NCBI GenBank assembly: GCA_030407315.1
Contig: JALQPE010002845.1
Coordinates: 1 to 64,000, forward strand
Source of the DNA: Asparagopsis taxiformis
Lineage: Eukaryota; Rhodophyta; Florideophyceae; Bonnemaisoniales; Bonnemaisoniaceae
Length of the DNA stretch: 64,000 nucleotides
Reading direction: 5' to 3'
Shown here piece by piece: positions 1 through 13,180 of this stretch. The notes under the pieces are model-generated. The model did not search any database and was not told the DNA's origin. It saw only the letters and a program-made list of their open reading frames with translations. Within the stretch, counting starts at the first letter, position 1. Every line of letters starts with the position of its first letter. A program made the translations under genes and the position numbers.

Positions 1-2030
1 AAATTCTGAAGGACTTTACACTAATATCGTGGCAGTCGTGCGATTAACAATGTCATTTTATTGAGTCAGGGCACGAATACCTTCCCTGCCATCCGACAAG
101 TATCCGTGGTGTTCTCGACTGTGGCACCACATACTATGTCTACCCTTTTCTTTTGTACTGCGATGACTTCAATGAGGCCTCTGGTAAGAGTGGTAGTGCT
201 GGAGGATGTTATATGATCCCCATGGGGCTGCCCCTGGACTGTCGCCGGAATAGTTCTGCAGTGCGTATTATCGGTGTCACTGGTCCGGTGTAAGTACAAA
301 CCATATTCTTCGACATATCTCTCGCGACATAATCCGGGATGTACGACTGGTTTCCATGACGTAGATCCAGAGGGTAACGATTGCATCATTTTCCTGGACT
401 TTGTCGGTTTTGTATCAGACTATCCCGATGTTCCCATGTTCTCGATGTCATGGGACACAATGCAGATTGTCCATGCCACTTGTGTTTCTTCGTCAGAGGA
501 GGTAAACACGGGAAACATTCACAGTTCGGGTACGACACCAGTCTTCATTCTAATTCGGATTCTCTATTCCGTACTTCAGAGAGAACTCAGGCAGTTCAGT
601 CATCACAAAGTACGGTGAGCATCATGAAATACCTGGGAATGAGGAAAGTGCAAAGCGCTACTGAAACTCCAATGCTTCTTATAGAGCAACTGCTTGATGA
701 AACTAGGTCTAAAGGCCTCGTTCCATCTGGCACACCCCTTGGTATGGATTCTGTGAGCATCCCTGTTGTTCCCGCTATTATTGATTCATACCGTTCCACA
801 TTTATTGGGATCGACCACCTCCTCCAAGGGCTTGCTAAGGATGCCCTGGACAATGCTTTTTCGTGCCTGCCTAGTGATGGTAGTAGAAGGATGGCAGAAA
901 GTTTTATGGTAGATGCCCTTCACGTCCTAGGTCTCACTAACCAGAAGAGGATATATAACTTCACCTCGGGTGAAACAAATACAATGGGAATCTCGGACAG
1001 ATTTGCTTTACTTCTAGTCGCAGATCACTGTTTTGGGTTGGCTCTGAGCTTCCAGTCCGGGGAGTCTTCAGAAGGCTCTGGAGCAAGGTCTATCCGAGCT
1101 TCCGAGAAGCAAAGAGAACTTTCCCTAGAACTTGTTCGATTGCTATCCTCAATCGCCGCAGCTACTTATTTTCTACCTCGTGTCGATATTGACGGCATAG
1201 AGTCAGTACAGAGCGCGACCGGACTATCGGCAGCTAAGCGTTTTCGAAAACTGCAACAGCTTTCGAAGATTATGCAAAACGTGTAGATGACCTGCTCGTA
1301 ACCGTTCCTCCGAGAAAAAGGAGTACGGTACCATCAAAGAAAAGAAAACTGAAAGGAGACGGCTCTGTGGTAATTGACGCCGACCAAAATGAAGTTGAAC
1401 AGAAGACTACGGGATTCAGGGCAAGGAAGCTTTTGACAATAAGCCAAACTTGCATAGACTCATTGAAGCTTTCGAACACACGGTTCCTCTACTCAAACCA
1501 TGCTCGTCAGGTGGCTGAACTTTCCTTCGAAGCAACCCACCAACAGATGAAAGAGGACTGAACGTTCGGGAGGTGCTGACAGGCAGTTGGATGCAATGAT
1601 GGCTGCACTTGGAAACCACTGGAAGGGAAGGCTCAACCTGGCTCTCAACAATTTTTCAAATGCGCCACCAACTTCTGTTCAGCGAGATATCTCGAAACGA
1701 TTCCTTCTCCGTGTCTTGTTCGGACGCGACCATTGTAAATCGATGGAGGATATCCCAGCAGCAGCACTCTACATGATCTTCGGCAGGACCCACTTCTCGA
1801 ACATCTCAGGAAGTCTTCTCTCCCATGCTTCTCATCTCCTTTTTCATATTACTTTTGGTCTCCTGTGCGTTCCATATCAACCCAGCAGGACTTCACCTGT
1901 GGGCACAATTCAGATACTTTACACATTTCTGGAATACTTTGCAAAGGTGCTCGACTTATTTCTATGCACCCTGCTTGCTCCACACCATTCTCTGGTACAT
2001 CTAGAGAGTTTTCAAGTGTCATGAAATAGC
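1..2030 (+). pseudogene. Decayed copy of the DDE-type transposase seen at 54077-57538
   Basis: A degenerate relative of the 1153-aa protein at 54077-57538, open at the window's left edge. In shifting frames it keeps the landmarks in the same order: a GGCYM-type segment near 205-225, a PGVSTN-like segment near 280-300, a C-x2-C pair near 460-485, VVPAIIDSYRS near 765-795, and an IEAFEHT..LL segment near 1460-1500 matching the VEFCVHTLPA region. The longest continuous frame is 381-1286. Several frameshifts and stops exclude a single product. What is seen is collinear similarity by eye; that it is a dead transposon copy is inference. No element ends are recognised. Confidence 0.7.
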
Positions 2031-3968
2031 TTCCGGGTGTGTTGTACAAGCTTGCTACTCGAATTTGCTAAATTCTAAGATCTACAGAAGACTTCTTCAC
2101 CCTCCTTCTGGGCTGTAGATACTGTCTTCGAACCGGCTTCGGGACAAGAACACGTCCTACCTCATCTCTCTACGAAGGACAGATCTTCCGGCGGAATTAA
2201 TCCTCTGTCTTATGCAATTGTGCATTGTGTTCCAAGAATAACTCCGATAATTCTAGTTTTACTGTGAATAGGGATTCAGGTTCCTGGTTCCTCCCTCTTA
2301 CATCCGGGGTTCGAAAGGTTGGCTTGCTGCACAACTGCACTCCGTCACTTTGCAAAGTGGACAACAGGAGTGGAAGAGGAGGGATAATGCACGGTGGTCC
2401 TTCTTTCACAGAAGGAGGTTCTTTCTCTTTCATTACCAGAGCGGTGGTTATCCGCCAAGGACAGCGTAGAAATCTATGAAATTGTGTATTCGGTTTGGTT
2501 CGTCCTGTCAGAATGCTTTTTCTTGGATTCACTCATTCTGTTCTACAGATACTACTTTTTGTACTTCTCCAGCCGAATATATGACTTTATTCCTTTCCGC
2601 ACTCGTAAACTTGCACCTGTTTGTCGCTAGACTGCTTCGCTAGACTACTTCCCTATCCTTTTCCGACGTATTTATTCCCAAGTCTACCTTCAGCTTCCTT
2701 ATCCATTCGTTGAACTACCGTCAACCTGAACCAGCTGTGCTGCAGTAAAAAGTGATCTACCAAATGCATCTTCCTAGATCACTTCTTACTGCAGTAAAAA
2801 ATGATCTACCAAATGCATCTTCCTAGATCACTTTTTACTGCAGTAACTAGTCATTTTTTCTAATTTTTCATCATTGGCTCCTTAGCCTGCAATACACGTT
2901 TCCGCTCAAAAGCGTGCAGCTATACGCCAGTGTTCTAGTTCATGACGTGTCCATGACGTGTCCATCTCGAGTCCATGCCGTGTCCGTGAATAATCGATGA
3001 TTTGTCTCTGATTTGTCAGTACGAAAAGCGCGCGCTTTCTCACTACGCAAGTGAAATACGCGACCTCTGGGCTCACTCTGCAGCAGTATTTAAGCCTTGC
3101 GTCACGCTAAGCGCTATCGTCATCGCCTGTCGCATGGAGCACACCACCTACGCAGGATGGGGTCGCGGTGTGCAATCGCATCCCTACGGATGTGGTTCCG
3201 CCCCGCGGCCTCATCCTTCGATAAGGTTTTCCTGCTCATTTAGTCTTTTAGCCATTCCTCCCATTCTCTTTTTCTGCGGTTCTTCGTTGTTCTTCTGCTA
3301 ACATACTTTTCTGCCTTTCCTACTTTCTGTTTCGTCTTTCTCCAGGGCTACTGTCATTACTACGTTTTCTCACTTCTAATCGAGCTTTTGGCGTACCGTT
3401 TCCAGCACTAACCACTGTGTCATCCACTTCTTTCCATCTAGTGCCAGCAGAAGTTTCTGGGTTCTCTACAATCCGCGTACTCAAGCTCTGGCTCCACTAT
3501 CAACGGTATGTTCTCTCGCTTCTAACCATGCTTCTAGCGTTGATGAAGTTACATTCCTAGCACTAACCATTGATTCATCTATTCTTTTCCTTCCAGGTGC
3601 CAACAGAAATTTCTGGCTTCCCCTCATCTCTCTTTTCATGCCTATATGTATTTGTAGTACTTTATGTAGAGCTAGTGTTTTGCCGTTTAGTATCTGCCAT
3701 GGTGGCATAGTTCATAGTTCCGTAGTGCAGTGTACAGATGATCTTCATGTCGTTAAACTTTTGGCGTTAGCTGCCCATTTACCTATTCCATATCCACTAC
3801 ACTATATCGTAAATCTTGCGTACCCGCTACTGGCTGCAACCTAGTCTAATCATTTCCCTATGCCGATTTCCATTCTACCTAGATATCGTTTCAGTCAGAC
3901 CTATCCGTCCTGCAGTTTCTCCGCAAAAGTGCGATGTGCCGCCCGTTCTACCTTTCAGTTTCTACCCA
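2031..3968. other. No gene; repeats only
   Basis: No convincing coding frame. It holds the hairpin pair at 2740-2843 (listed separately) and an imperfect direct repeat of about 165-bp spacing. In the latter, segments near 3400-3450 and 3560-3625 share 'CACTAACCA..TTCATC..' and 'GTGCCA(A/G)CAGAA' text. Short runs such as TCATGACGTGTCCATGACG (2940-2960) are local duplications. Confidence 0.5.
2740..2843. repeat. Two adjacent hairpins sharing a CTGCAG joint
   Basis: CTGCAG occurs at 2740-2745, 2789-2794 and 2838-2843. Between each pair lies a stem of the form CAGTAAAAA(G)TGATCT ... AGATCACTT(T/C)TTACTG with the identical 17-nt loop ACCAAATGCATCTTCCT. The two units are therefore tandem, nearly perfect inverted repeats of about 50 bp. 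They lie 0.7 kb downstream of the transposase relic, comparable with the palindrome array downstream of the intact transposase at 58 kb. Confidence 0.85.
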
Positions 3969-4132
3969 GAGCGCCCACCGGTACAACCACTCTACCCAGT
4001 GGACATGGTCCACGCCCACTCGACGGTACAACTACTCTACCCAGTGGACATGGACCACGCCCACCCGACGGTACAACCACTACATCCAGTGGAAGTGAAC
4101 CGTACCCATTACAGTGCTCCACGGTGGAATAA
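3969..4132. repeat. 45-bp tandem repeat, about three copies
   Basis: The word GGTACAACNACT recurs at 3980, 4025 and 4070, giving a 45-bp period. The unit includes TACCCAGTGGACATGG and CCACGCCCA. The period is a multiple of three, so the plus strand reads a 15-residue repeat rich in Thr, Gly and Pro. No flanking gene supports a real protein. Confidence 0.75.
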
Positions 4133-4430
4133 TACCAGTGTCCGTCTGTGTTCTCGGAAATGGACGCGGACGTCCACAACCTCTAGTACACCTAGTATTA
4201 CTAGGCGGACGTCCATGTTCTCCAGTATTTTTGGATGTCCGCCTAGAACCGGACGTCCATGCGGTCTAGTACGTCTAGTATTACTAGGACGACATTCATT
4301 GTTTCTAGTACCACGGATGTCCCCCTCGGGATGGACTTCCGCCATGTCTATGTCAACCTAGGACGGGCGCCGGTTCAGAAATTCAAAAATTTCGACCCCG
4401 GAAATTTCTGCCGCCTTGCTCGACATGGAT
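4133..4430. repeat. Dispersed repeat rich in GGACGTCC and CTAGTATTACTAG motifs
   Basis: Contains GGACGTCC several times and the palindrome-like CTAGTATTACTAGG twice (about 4192 and 4270). The block is related, in inverted orientation, to 15116-15290: GTGTTCTCGGAAATGGACGC at 4146 is nearly the complement of the text at 15267-15290. It is probably one member of a local repeat family. Confidence 0.6.
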
Positions 4431-5606
4431 GTCCGCATCCATCACGGCGACCACTCTATTTTTCCTTGTCGGTCGACTCCAATTTCGTCTTTAATTTTTT
4501 CATCCTCTCGCTCACACCCCCTTCCATTTGGTGCTCACCTCCCCCGTACTGTACCTCAAACACCCCCAATACCACTCTAGAACGCATTTTCAGCTACCTA
4601 TCCCCGCTTCCACGGTGCACACCTCCATTCCATACCTACTTTTCTGCTCTACCGTACAGATTTCTTATAACCAGTCCTCATACTACCTCAGAATAGGGAA
4701 AACATCCCCTATCCCCTCGACCATGCTCTCCCCCATCACCTTTGCAACGTATTGTTCTTCAATACCCTCTCTCCTCTTCCTTCAACCCCTCTCCTTCGCC
4801 CTCTCCACAAACTTCCCCTGTAGCTTACTCTTCGAAAACCTCTCACTCCTCATCCCGTACCCGACCTGCTCCACTCCTCCCTCCCTCACCTGCTACATGC
4901 CCCCACGCCATCCGCATCTTCGATACCGTATACACCACCACCACCACCACCGGCCCACGCTCCCGCTCCGACGCCGTCTCCCCAGAAACCTCCCCGCTCT
5001 GAACCACATATCAACCCCCCACTTCGCACCCATCCTCCCACTCTCGTCCCTCCCCAAATACAATAACCCCCTTCTTCTCCATCACATCCCCACTCACCAA
5101 AGCCAGAACAGACGCCACCCCCTTCCCGCCTCTTTCTCCTCACTTTCCTAAAAAACCCCTCCTCTCGGCGCCTTCAACCGCACCCTCCTACGGTCCCACC
5201 TAAACACCTCCTCCGCCCTCACTACCCCAACACCCCGCAGTGTCTCCCCAATCCCCATCATATGCTCGTCGGCACTCCTCTCCGAATCACAATCCAATCT
5301 AAACCCGCACTCCGTACATTTCCACCTCCCCCTGTACTATTCCAAGATTGCATCCCTCCAGAGAACACATCCTCATACCACAGAAGAATTTTCTTCCTCT
5401 CATACCTCATCCTTAAAACCTCCATCAGCTCCATCTAAATTTCGATGTAAATATTTTCTCCACTATGCAATCTCAAACATGTATGAACGTATGCCTTTCC
5501 GCTTTGTCAACCCTGAATATTGGTACTCATGTATTCATAAAATAGGGCCACCCACATCCCTATCCCGTTCTGCAAGCTTTACAAACCACTAGACGCATAC
5601 TCCAGA
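4431..5606. other. Pyrimidine-rich low-complexity DNA, no gene
   Basis: From about 4500 to 5440 the plus strand is strongly enriched in C and T, with runs such as CCACCACCACCACCACC at 4935. Long open frames here (for example 4528-5151) come from the biased composition and show no domain signal. Confidence 0.6.
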
Positions 5607-7707
5607 ACTATACAACAAACACTACTCGCTATTTCAGACGACGCGGTACACAAATAGCGTAGTCTCAACCTTCCGTGAGGCCTTCTCTGATGCGCACAAG
5701 TGCGAAACACGTCTAGACGTACATCAGAAGTGAGCGCGGGATTTTTCGGCACAGGAGATGCTGGGCCACCAAATTGATTTTTCGGAAATTTTAGAATTTC
5801 TGGGCTGGCCAGCAATGCAATCGAGCTGGACATCCACCGGACGTCCATTTCAGGTTGGTCGTGAGAGAGTGGGGCGGGAACATGATGAAACAAGGACCAA
5901 GACATGTCCCTGACGTGTTGAGCCTGAAATCGACCCTTCGTAAGACGCGATTTGGCTTACAGTTGGTGCTTACAGAAGCCAGTGATGACCCCGGTCGGGG
6001 CGGCAGCCGGTTCCTGGGGCCGTTGTGGCCAAATTAGACACCTTGATTTGAATTGAAATTTGGGCTATTCTCAAAAACATGCACATGTGAACATGTTTTT
6101 GAGATGGGGGTCTGCCGTACGGCACAATCGACCCGCCCAAATCGATGATTTTTCACAATTTTTTTCTGCCCGAAATTTTAGAATTTCTGGGCTGGCCAGC
6201 AGTGCAATCAAGCTGGACATCCACCGGACGTCCATTTCAGGTTGGTCGTGTGCTGCCCACATCCATGCATTGCAGCAACTAAGCAGGCGGGCTCACTACT
6301 CATACAAAGTGCACGTAGCATGGGCAGCATGATGGATGAGCAGTGTTTGTCGTGAGAAAGTGGGGTGGGAGCATGTCGAAACAAGGACCAAAACTTCGCC
6401 CTGGCGTATTGAGCCTGAGCCTGGAATCGATCCTTCGTGAGATGTGGCTTTGCTTACAGTTGGTGCTTACAGAAGCCAGCGATGGCCCCGCTCGGGGCGT
6501 CGGATGGCTTCTTCTGGGGCCGTTGTGGCCAGATTAGACACCTTGATTTGAATTGAAATTTGGGCTATTCTCAAAAACATGCACATGTGAACATGTTTTT
6601 GAGATGGGGGTGTGCCGTACGGCACTTTCGACCTCCCAAATCGATATAATTTTGCAATTTTTTTTCTGACTGAAATTTTAGAATTTCTGGGCTCGCCAGC
6701 AATGCAATTGAGATGGACATTCACCGGACGTCCATTTCAGGTTGGTCGAGTATTGCACATGGATACAGTTTTGCAGCTATTTCTCAGCCCAACATTTTAG
6801 AATTTCAGGGCTGACCAGCAATGTAACCGAGGCGGACTTCCACTGGACGTCCATTTCAAGTTAGGCTAGTGCTGCACATTTGCTCGCATCGCAGCAACTA
6901 AGCAAGTGTTGAGAGCACCGAGATGCCATGCAGACAAGAGGGAATCGGCTGCAAACGGCTTCCCTGGTCGGCAGCTGGATGTCTGGATGTCAATGGCTGC
7001 AAGCATGGAAATCTTGCTACCGCACGGCGCATACACACTGCAGCAGCACATCACTGACGCATGCGAAAGTTGGGTGCTGCAGTGCGTGGTTGTTTGTGTG
7101 TTTGTGTGTGCACGACGAACCTTGTGGTATCCCTAGGCGTGCACTGGTGCAAAACATTTGGACTGCCCCATCGGTCGTACTTTGACGCATTTACATGCAT
7201 CGGAGAACGACCAAGGAGGTAGAGCAGCAATCGCTGTTGGCTGAGCGTCCAAATTGGAGGGCTTGGGACAATGGTTCTATAGCAGTCATTTATAGGACGC
7301 CCACCGTTGATGACTGAGATCCACGGTGGGTTTAGTATTCATGGTGTTGTCCTGCATTGGCGGATGTCGAAGACGAGTACTTCCAGTGAGCGTCCAAGCT
7401 GAACAGCGTGAGTGGGTAAGTGAGCGGGGAGGGGCCGCTCGGGGCGCTTGGTAGCTTCTGGGGCCGTTGTGGCCAAATTAGAATCGATTCTTGATCAAGC
7501 CTATGTCCGGCGGACGTCCTGAATTGCTTTATTTTTTGGGCTATTCTCAAAAACATGCACATGTGAACATGTTTTTGAGATGGGGGTGTGCCGTACGGCA
7601 CTTTCGACCGCCCAAATCGATGTATTTTTGCATTTTTTTTCTGACTGAAATTTTAGAATTTCTGGGCTCGCCAGCAATGCAATTGCGCTGGTCATTCACC
7701 GGACGTC
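5607..7707. repeat. Left arm of giant inverted repeat
   Basis: Reverse-complementary to 10332-12432; paired coordinates sum to 18038-18039 along the arm. The inner 1.9 kb is almost identical, while the outer 0.2 kb (5607-5790) is clearly more diverged. The arm is itself built of sub-repeats. One is TTCTGGGCTGGCCAGCAATG followed by a CCACCGGACGTCC-type block, recurring about five times. Another is CTCAAAAACATGCACATGTG with its complement, followed by GTGCCGTACGGCAC, three times (about 6070, 6570, 7545). Frames inside mirror each other in both arms and show no domain, so no gene is called. Confidence 0.9.
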
Positions 7708-10331
7708 TATATGCGCTCAAGCGATTGCTGTCTGCTTCAAATACCTGAGACATTATTGCCCCACACGACATAAAGTCCCCCAACATGCGACGCCCATCAA
7801 ACATAAACATTTTCATGCTCTTACTACATTCTAGTCGCACACATACATCCATCTTCAAACAAAAAATGTCATTTAAACACCACCAGTCCCGCTTCATCGT
7901 ACGCCAATACCGTCCAGTCGCCCAGCAGACAAGCTAGCCGTGCAGAAAACAAGCACTGCCATCTACGACGGAAACGACTGGATCTCATCATCGCTCTCAG
8001 CATTTCCAACAAGCCCAACATGTTTCCCCTACGTCACCCTGCAAAACGATACCATTGTATACTTCTGCATTCTCCGTCAATTGCATTCATTCAATCTGCG
8101 CAATGAATTCTTCAATCTCGAAGCCGGCCGGGTTTTCTGCCCATCCTGCAATAAGGGCATTGGAGAAAGTTCTCTAACAATGGCCACTAAAGCCTTGATG
8201 CAACTACACGGTGCTGATTGCTTCTATCGCTTCCTCAAATCTGTCGACATTTACAACATACCATCCATCCGAAACATTTCCAAACTAAACTAGACTGTTC
8301 ATTGACAAACTCGTGTGTAGCCCCATTTAGACCACTCACCACTGGTATCTGCTGAGTCACCGCGCACTGCCCTGGTGCTCCCTCCTGAATTCGCTTGGGC
8401 TGTCTCAATACATTCCGTACTATGCCTATGAAGCAGTCCCATTATGGATCAGCGTTCTGCGTGTTCAGCACATCATCCCCACGTTACCAGAGCTGCAATT
8501 TCTCAGCGGTACGGGTATCATCAATCCTTAGCACAGATGTGATACAGCAGCCGATGCAGGTCAATTTCTAGACTCGTAATTTTGCACTCAAGAAGGGAGA
8601 TCGGTATGGAAATTGTCCAGGCATAACAAACCGCCTGTCCTGCTCTCCTGCAGAGCAAGCTCCATCGATCCAGTCGATCAGGAACCTGACGACATGTAGT
8701 CGGCGTTCGTTCCGGACGCGGAAAGGGCAAATTTTTGTGTGGCGTTTGCAGATTCAGTCGCAACGGGAAGCGATGAAACTTTCCGCATGGCGTTTGACTG
8801 CGGTTTATTTGAGACAGACATCGAGCGATCGGTGTTTCTGTCCAGATGAAGCTGGAGATCAATGCCGTATTTGAGCTGATAATTGGAGCAAAGATTTGAA
8901 ACAAATTTTCTGTGCAAATTTACGACGCGACACGGCGGAGGGTGGATAACTCAACGTTAGATGTTATTGGTTGAGCCAACATTACAAGACCGTACCGACG
9001 ACACGCGCAATCATTGATTTTTCGCTCATTGCTTAGGGAGCAAAACTGTCCTATGGTCGTATCAAGTTAGACCAGCACATATTTCCGAAACATCTTGGTG
9101 GAACGAAGTCGGTGCTCACGAAAGCCTGAGAGCTGCCTTGAGTCGAGGATTTTGTACGCCGCCTTATCTGTGGTAGTTTCATACTGCGTTGTTTCACCGT
9201 TGGACCTGTGCCACGCACACTTGGATCTCTCTCCATACGTACGTGTAGATATGATGTGAATTGAGCTACAATAGCATACCAAACTGGAAACCAGTATCTA
9301 CATGCTTTGTGAGAATATAATGCCTCTTCCTCGAGAAAAGGCCTCCTTCGGAATACTAGATTTCATTCAACCATATCCATCCATCTCCCATCGCTTCAGC
9401 ATGAAATCATCACCATTCCATCCATCGCAACGTTCGTCTCTATCGAAACACTACTCTCCACACATCTCCCCGATCTTTCAGTCCGACCGTACCCGGCGGC
9501 GGCCGAGAGAAACGTACTGGCCATTGTTAAAAGTATCTACGACGGCAATGAGCGCATATATTAAATCATTCTCTATGTGAACACAGACCCTGATTGCCTC
9601 TCGTTTGTGGCAGAAATGAAACAAACACAAAGACTGCAACTCGTCCATGCGAAAAGCAAAAGCTACAGATTTTTAGCAAGTATCGATAGCTACAAAGAAC
9701 CACTGCAACGTTTATTCTAGACTTGTATACATTTTCATTAGCACTTACATTACCATACACGAATAGTATTGCATTAAAGATGTTTATGAGAATGACAGGG
9801 GTCAGCGGCCGGGTTCCCTCCAGCTCAGCTTGGCTCAGCTCCGGATGCAGATGTGGTGAAGGGAAGAGAGAAAAGTCAGATATTCTACCATGATCTGATT
9901 TGATTTGCAATCCGAGAACTTCTTGACTCCCAAAAGGTGTAAACAGTATCCCTGCATATTGGCATCGCCCAAAAGAACTGCAGCACTAACTCAATTTTCA
10001 TTGCAGAGATCAGCACAACGTATTCGTCTTGAGTGTCACAAGTTGCAATTAGATGGCGCTGACTCGAAGCTAGGAGAGTTGGTAGTTGTGCCGAGTCGGC
10101 GTCTTCGGTTTGATCGCTCGTGTAAATATCCAAGCAAAATGGCAGGCAAGGAGATACAAAGCCACGCAACAATCAAGCTTACCACATTCCCCAGCCAGAA
10201 TCACCATAGAAATCCTTGCAGTCTGCATCACACAGATCATCTTACGCAGTGCGTGCTGCCCAGGTCGTTATTCGGCCCTATCCAGAAACACTTTCAGGCC
10301 TAGTGCAACCAGTAGATCTGAAATGGAAATG
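7708..10331. other. Unique spacer between giant inverted-repeat arms
   Basis: No recognisable gene. A plus-strand frame at 7940-8293 (117 codons, no ATG start) encodes a segment with FCPSCNKG, a single Cys pair. It is too weak to call as a zinc protein. Minus-strand frames around 8521-8917 have no family signature. Nothing resembling a transposase or repeat-element enzyme was found in the spacer. Confidence 0.5.
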
Positions 10332-12432
10332 GACGTCCGGTGAATGACCAGCGCAATTGCATTGCTGGCGAGCCCAGAAATTCTAAAATTTCAGTCAGAA
10401 AAAAAATGCAAAAATACATCGATTTGGGCGGTCGAAAGTGCCGTACGGCACACCCCCATCTCAAAAACATGTTCACATGTGCATGTTTTTGAGAATAGCC
10501 CAAAAAATAAAGCAATTCAGGACGTCCGCCGGACATAGGCTTGATCAAGAATCGATTCTAATTTGGCCACAACGGCCCCAGAAGCTACCAAGCGCCCCGA
10601 GCGGCCCCTCCCCGCTCACTTACCCACTCACGCTGTTCAGCTTGGACGCTCACTGGAAGTACTCGTCTTCGACATCCGCCAATGCAGGACAACACCATGA
10701 ATACTAAACCCACCGTGGATCTCAGTCATCAACGGTGGGCGTCCTATAAATGACTGCTATAGAACCATTGTCCCAAGCCCTCCAATTTGGACGCTCAGCC
10801 AACAGCGATTGCTGCTCTACCTCCTTGGTCGTTCTCCGATGCATGTAAATGCGTCAAAGTACGACCGATGGGGCAGTCCAAATGTTTTGCACCAGTGCAC
10901 GCCTAGGGATACCACAAGGTTCGTCGTGCACACACAAACACACAAACAACCACGCACTGCAGCACCCAACTTTCGCATGCGTCAGTGATGTGCTGCTGCA
11001 GTGTGTATGCGCCGTGCGGTAGCAAGATTTCCATGCTTGCAGCCATTGACATCCAGACATCCAGCTGCCGACCAGGGAAGCCGTTTGCAGCCGATTCCCT
11101 CTTGTCTGCATGGCATCTCGGTGCTCTCAACACTTGCTTAGTTGCTGCGATGCGAGCAAATGTGCAGCACTAGCCTAACTTGAAATGGACGTCCAGTGGA
11201 AGTCCGCCTCGGTTACATTGCTGGTCAGCCCTGAAATTCTAAAATGTTGGGCTGAGAAATAGCTGCAAAACTGTATCCATGTGCAATACTCGACCAACCT
11301 GAAATGGACGTCCGGTGAATGTCCATCTCAATTGCATTGCTGGCGAGCCCAGAAATTCTAAAATTTCAGTCAGAAAAAAATTGCAAAATTATATCGATTT
11401 GGGAGGTCGAAAGTGCCGTACGGCACACCCCCATCTCAAAAACATGTTCACATGTGCATGTTTTTGAGAATAGCCCAAATTTCAATTCAAATCAAGGTGT
11501 CTAATCTGGCCACAACGGCCCCAGAAGAAGCCATCCGACGCCCCGAGCGGGGCCATCGCTGGCTTCTGTAAGCACCAACTGTAAGCAAAGCCACATCTCA
11601 CGAAGGATCGATTCCAGGCTCAGGCTCAATACGCCAGGGCGAAGTTTTGGTCCTTGTTTCGACATGCTCCCACCCCACTTTCTCACGACAAACACTGCTC
11701 ATCCATCATGCTGCCCATGCTACGTGCACTTTGTATGAGTAGTGAGCCCGCCTGCTTAGTTGCTGCAATGCATGGATGTGGGCAGCACACGACCAACCTG
11801 AAATGGACGTCCGGTGGATGTCCAGCTTGATTGCACTGCTGGCCAGCCCAGAAATTCTAAAATTTCGGGCAGAAAAAAATTGTGAAAAATCATCGATTTG
11901 GGCGGGTCGATTGTGCCGTACGGCAGACCCCCATCTCAAAAACATGTTCACATGTGCATGTTTTTGAGAATAGCCCAAATTTCAATTCAAATCAAGGTGT
12001 CTAATTTGGCCACAACGGCCCCAGGAACCGGCTGCCGCCCCGACCGGGGTCATCACTGGCTTCTGTAAGCACCAACTGTAAGCCAAAATCGCGTCTTACG
12101 AAGGGTCGATTTCAGGCTCAACACGTCAGGGACAGGTCTTGGTCCTTGTTTCATCATGGTCCCGCCCTACTCTCTCACGATCAACCTGAAATGGACGTCC
12201 GGTGGATGTCCAGCTCGATTGCATTGCTGGCCAGCCCAGAAATTCTAAAATTTCCGCAAAACCAATTTGGTGGCTCAGCATCTCCTGTGCAGAAAACTCT
12301 CGCACTCATTTCTGATATACGTTTTGACGTGTTTTTTACTTTTAAGCATCAGGAAAGGCGTTACGGAAAATTGGGACTACGCCACTTGTGAGCCGCGTCG
12401 TCTGAGATAGCGAGTAGAGTTTGTTGTATAGT
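10332..12432. repeat. Right arm of giant inverted repeat
   Basis: Mirror of 5607-7707, with the same sub-repeats in reverse order. Conceptual frames of 89, 85 and 64 residues in this arm are residue-for-residue identical to frames in the left arm. This indicates very recent duplication or ongoing homogenisation of the arms. Near 12290-12432 similarity to the left arm drops, marking the older outer part. Confidence 0.9.
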
Positions 12433-13180
12433 ATTTATATTGTATTCCAAATGTGCGTTCGAGACCTCGTTTGTAATGTTCTCGTGGTTTTGTGGGTATC
12501 AGTTTTGTGCTCACTTCTGGCAGCCCAATGGTGGAATGTGCCTGAGCGATCAATCATCACCGCTAGGTCACACATTTTGCTGGCAACGTGCGCTTGGAAG
12601 GACGAATGACCGCCGTGGGAGATGGATTTTCAATTAATTCATTTGAAATAATAAAATTATATTAACTGCGAACTTCATGGAATAAGTTTGTGCTTTACAG
12701 TGGATATTACAGGGATCATTTAAGGGAAGCAAATGGATTGTGATATATATGATTATACCATTCCGATGTTCTCGATCCGGATCTCATCATTCGGGAGTTC
12801 AGAGACCATGGCTTGGGCCATTATTAATCTCAATACCGGCGATGATATGGAGTATGCACAGCAGGACTTAAGCTGACGTTGAAAGCTGTCCAGTCGACGC
12901 CGCAGGTTAATCTGTGGAGTTCCACTTCTCCGCCGTCACTGGCTGAGGTTCTTTGGTCGTGTTTCCTTTGTTTGGTGTAGAGGATAGAACGACGGTGAGT
13001 ATGCCAGTTTGGAGAGTATGCAGCGAGGGAAGCGTGTGTTTTGAGTCGTACTGTTGTCGTTGATGCGATATTGATTCATTAGACGCTTCGTGAGTCGTGG
13101 TTTGCATGTTGTGAACCATGGGAGGCAGGTAAGTAAGTTAGTCTCGCGGGTGTGCAATAAGGGATGCATGGGTTTTTAGT
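12433..13180. other. No gene recognised
   Basis: AT-richer DNA between the inverted repeat and the tandem array. Short frames at 12421-12637 and on the minus strand near 12907-13169 are unsupported. The last part (about 13000-13180) already shows words of the neighbouring array, such as GAGGGAAGCGTGTGTTTTGAGTC. Confidence 0.4.

Noticed and set aside
3969..4132. Repeat-peptide gene of 15-residue units
   Set aside because: The 45-bp repeat is in frame by period alone; both strands are open and no start or flank supports translation.
4528..5151. 207-codon ORF
   Set aside because: Produced by the pyrimidine-rich composition; low-complexity Pro/Ser/His text and no start context.
7940..8293. Zinc-ribbon protein in the inverted-repeat spacer
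   Set aside because: Only one C-x2-C pair, no ATG start and no similarity that I recognise.
5700..12400. Genes in the giant inverted repeat
   Set aside because: Open frames in one arm are mirrored in the other, are short, start without context and show no domain.
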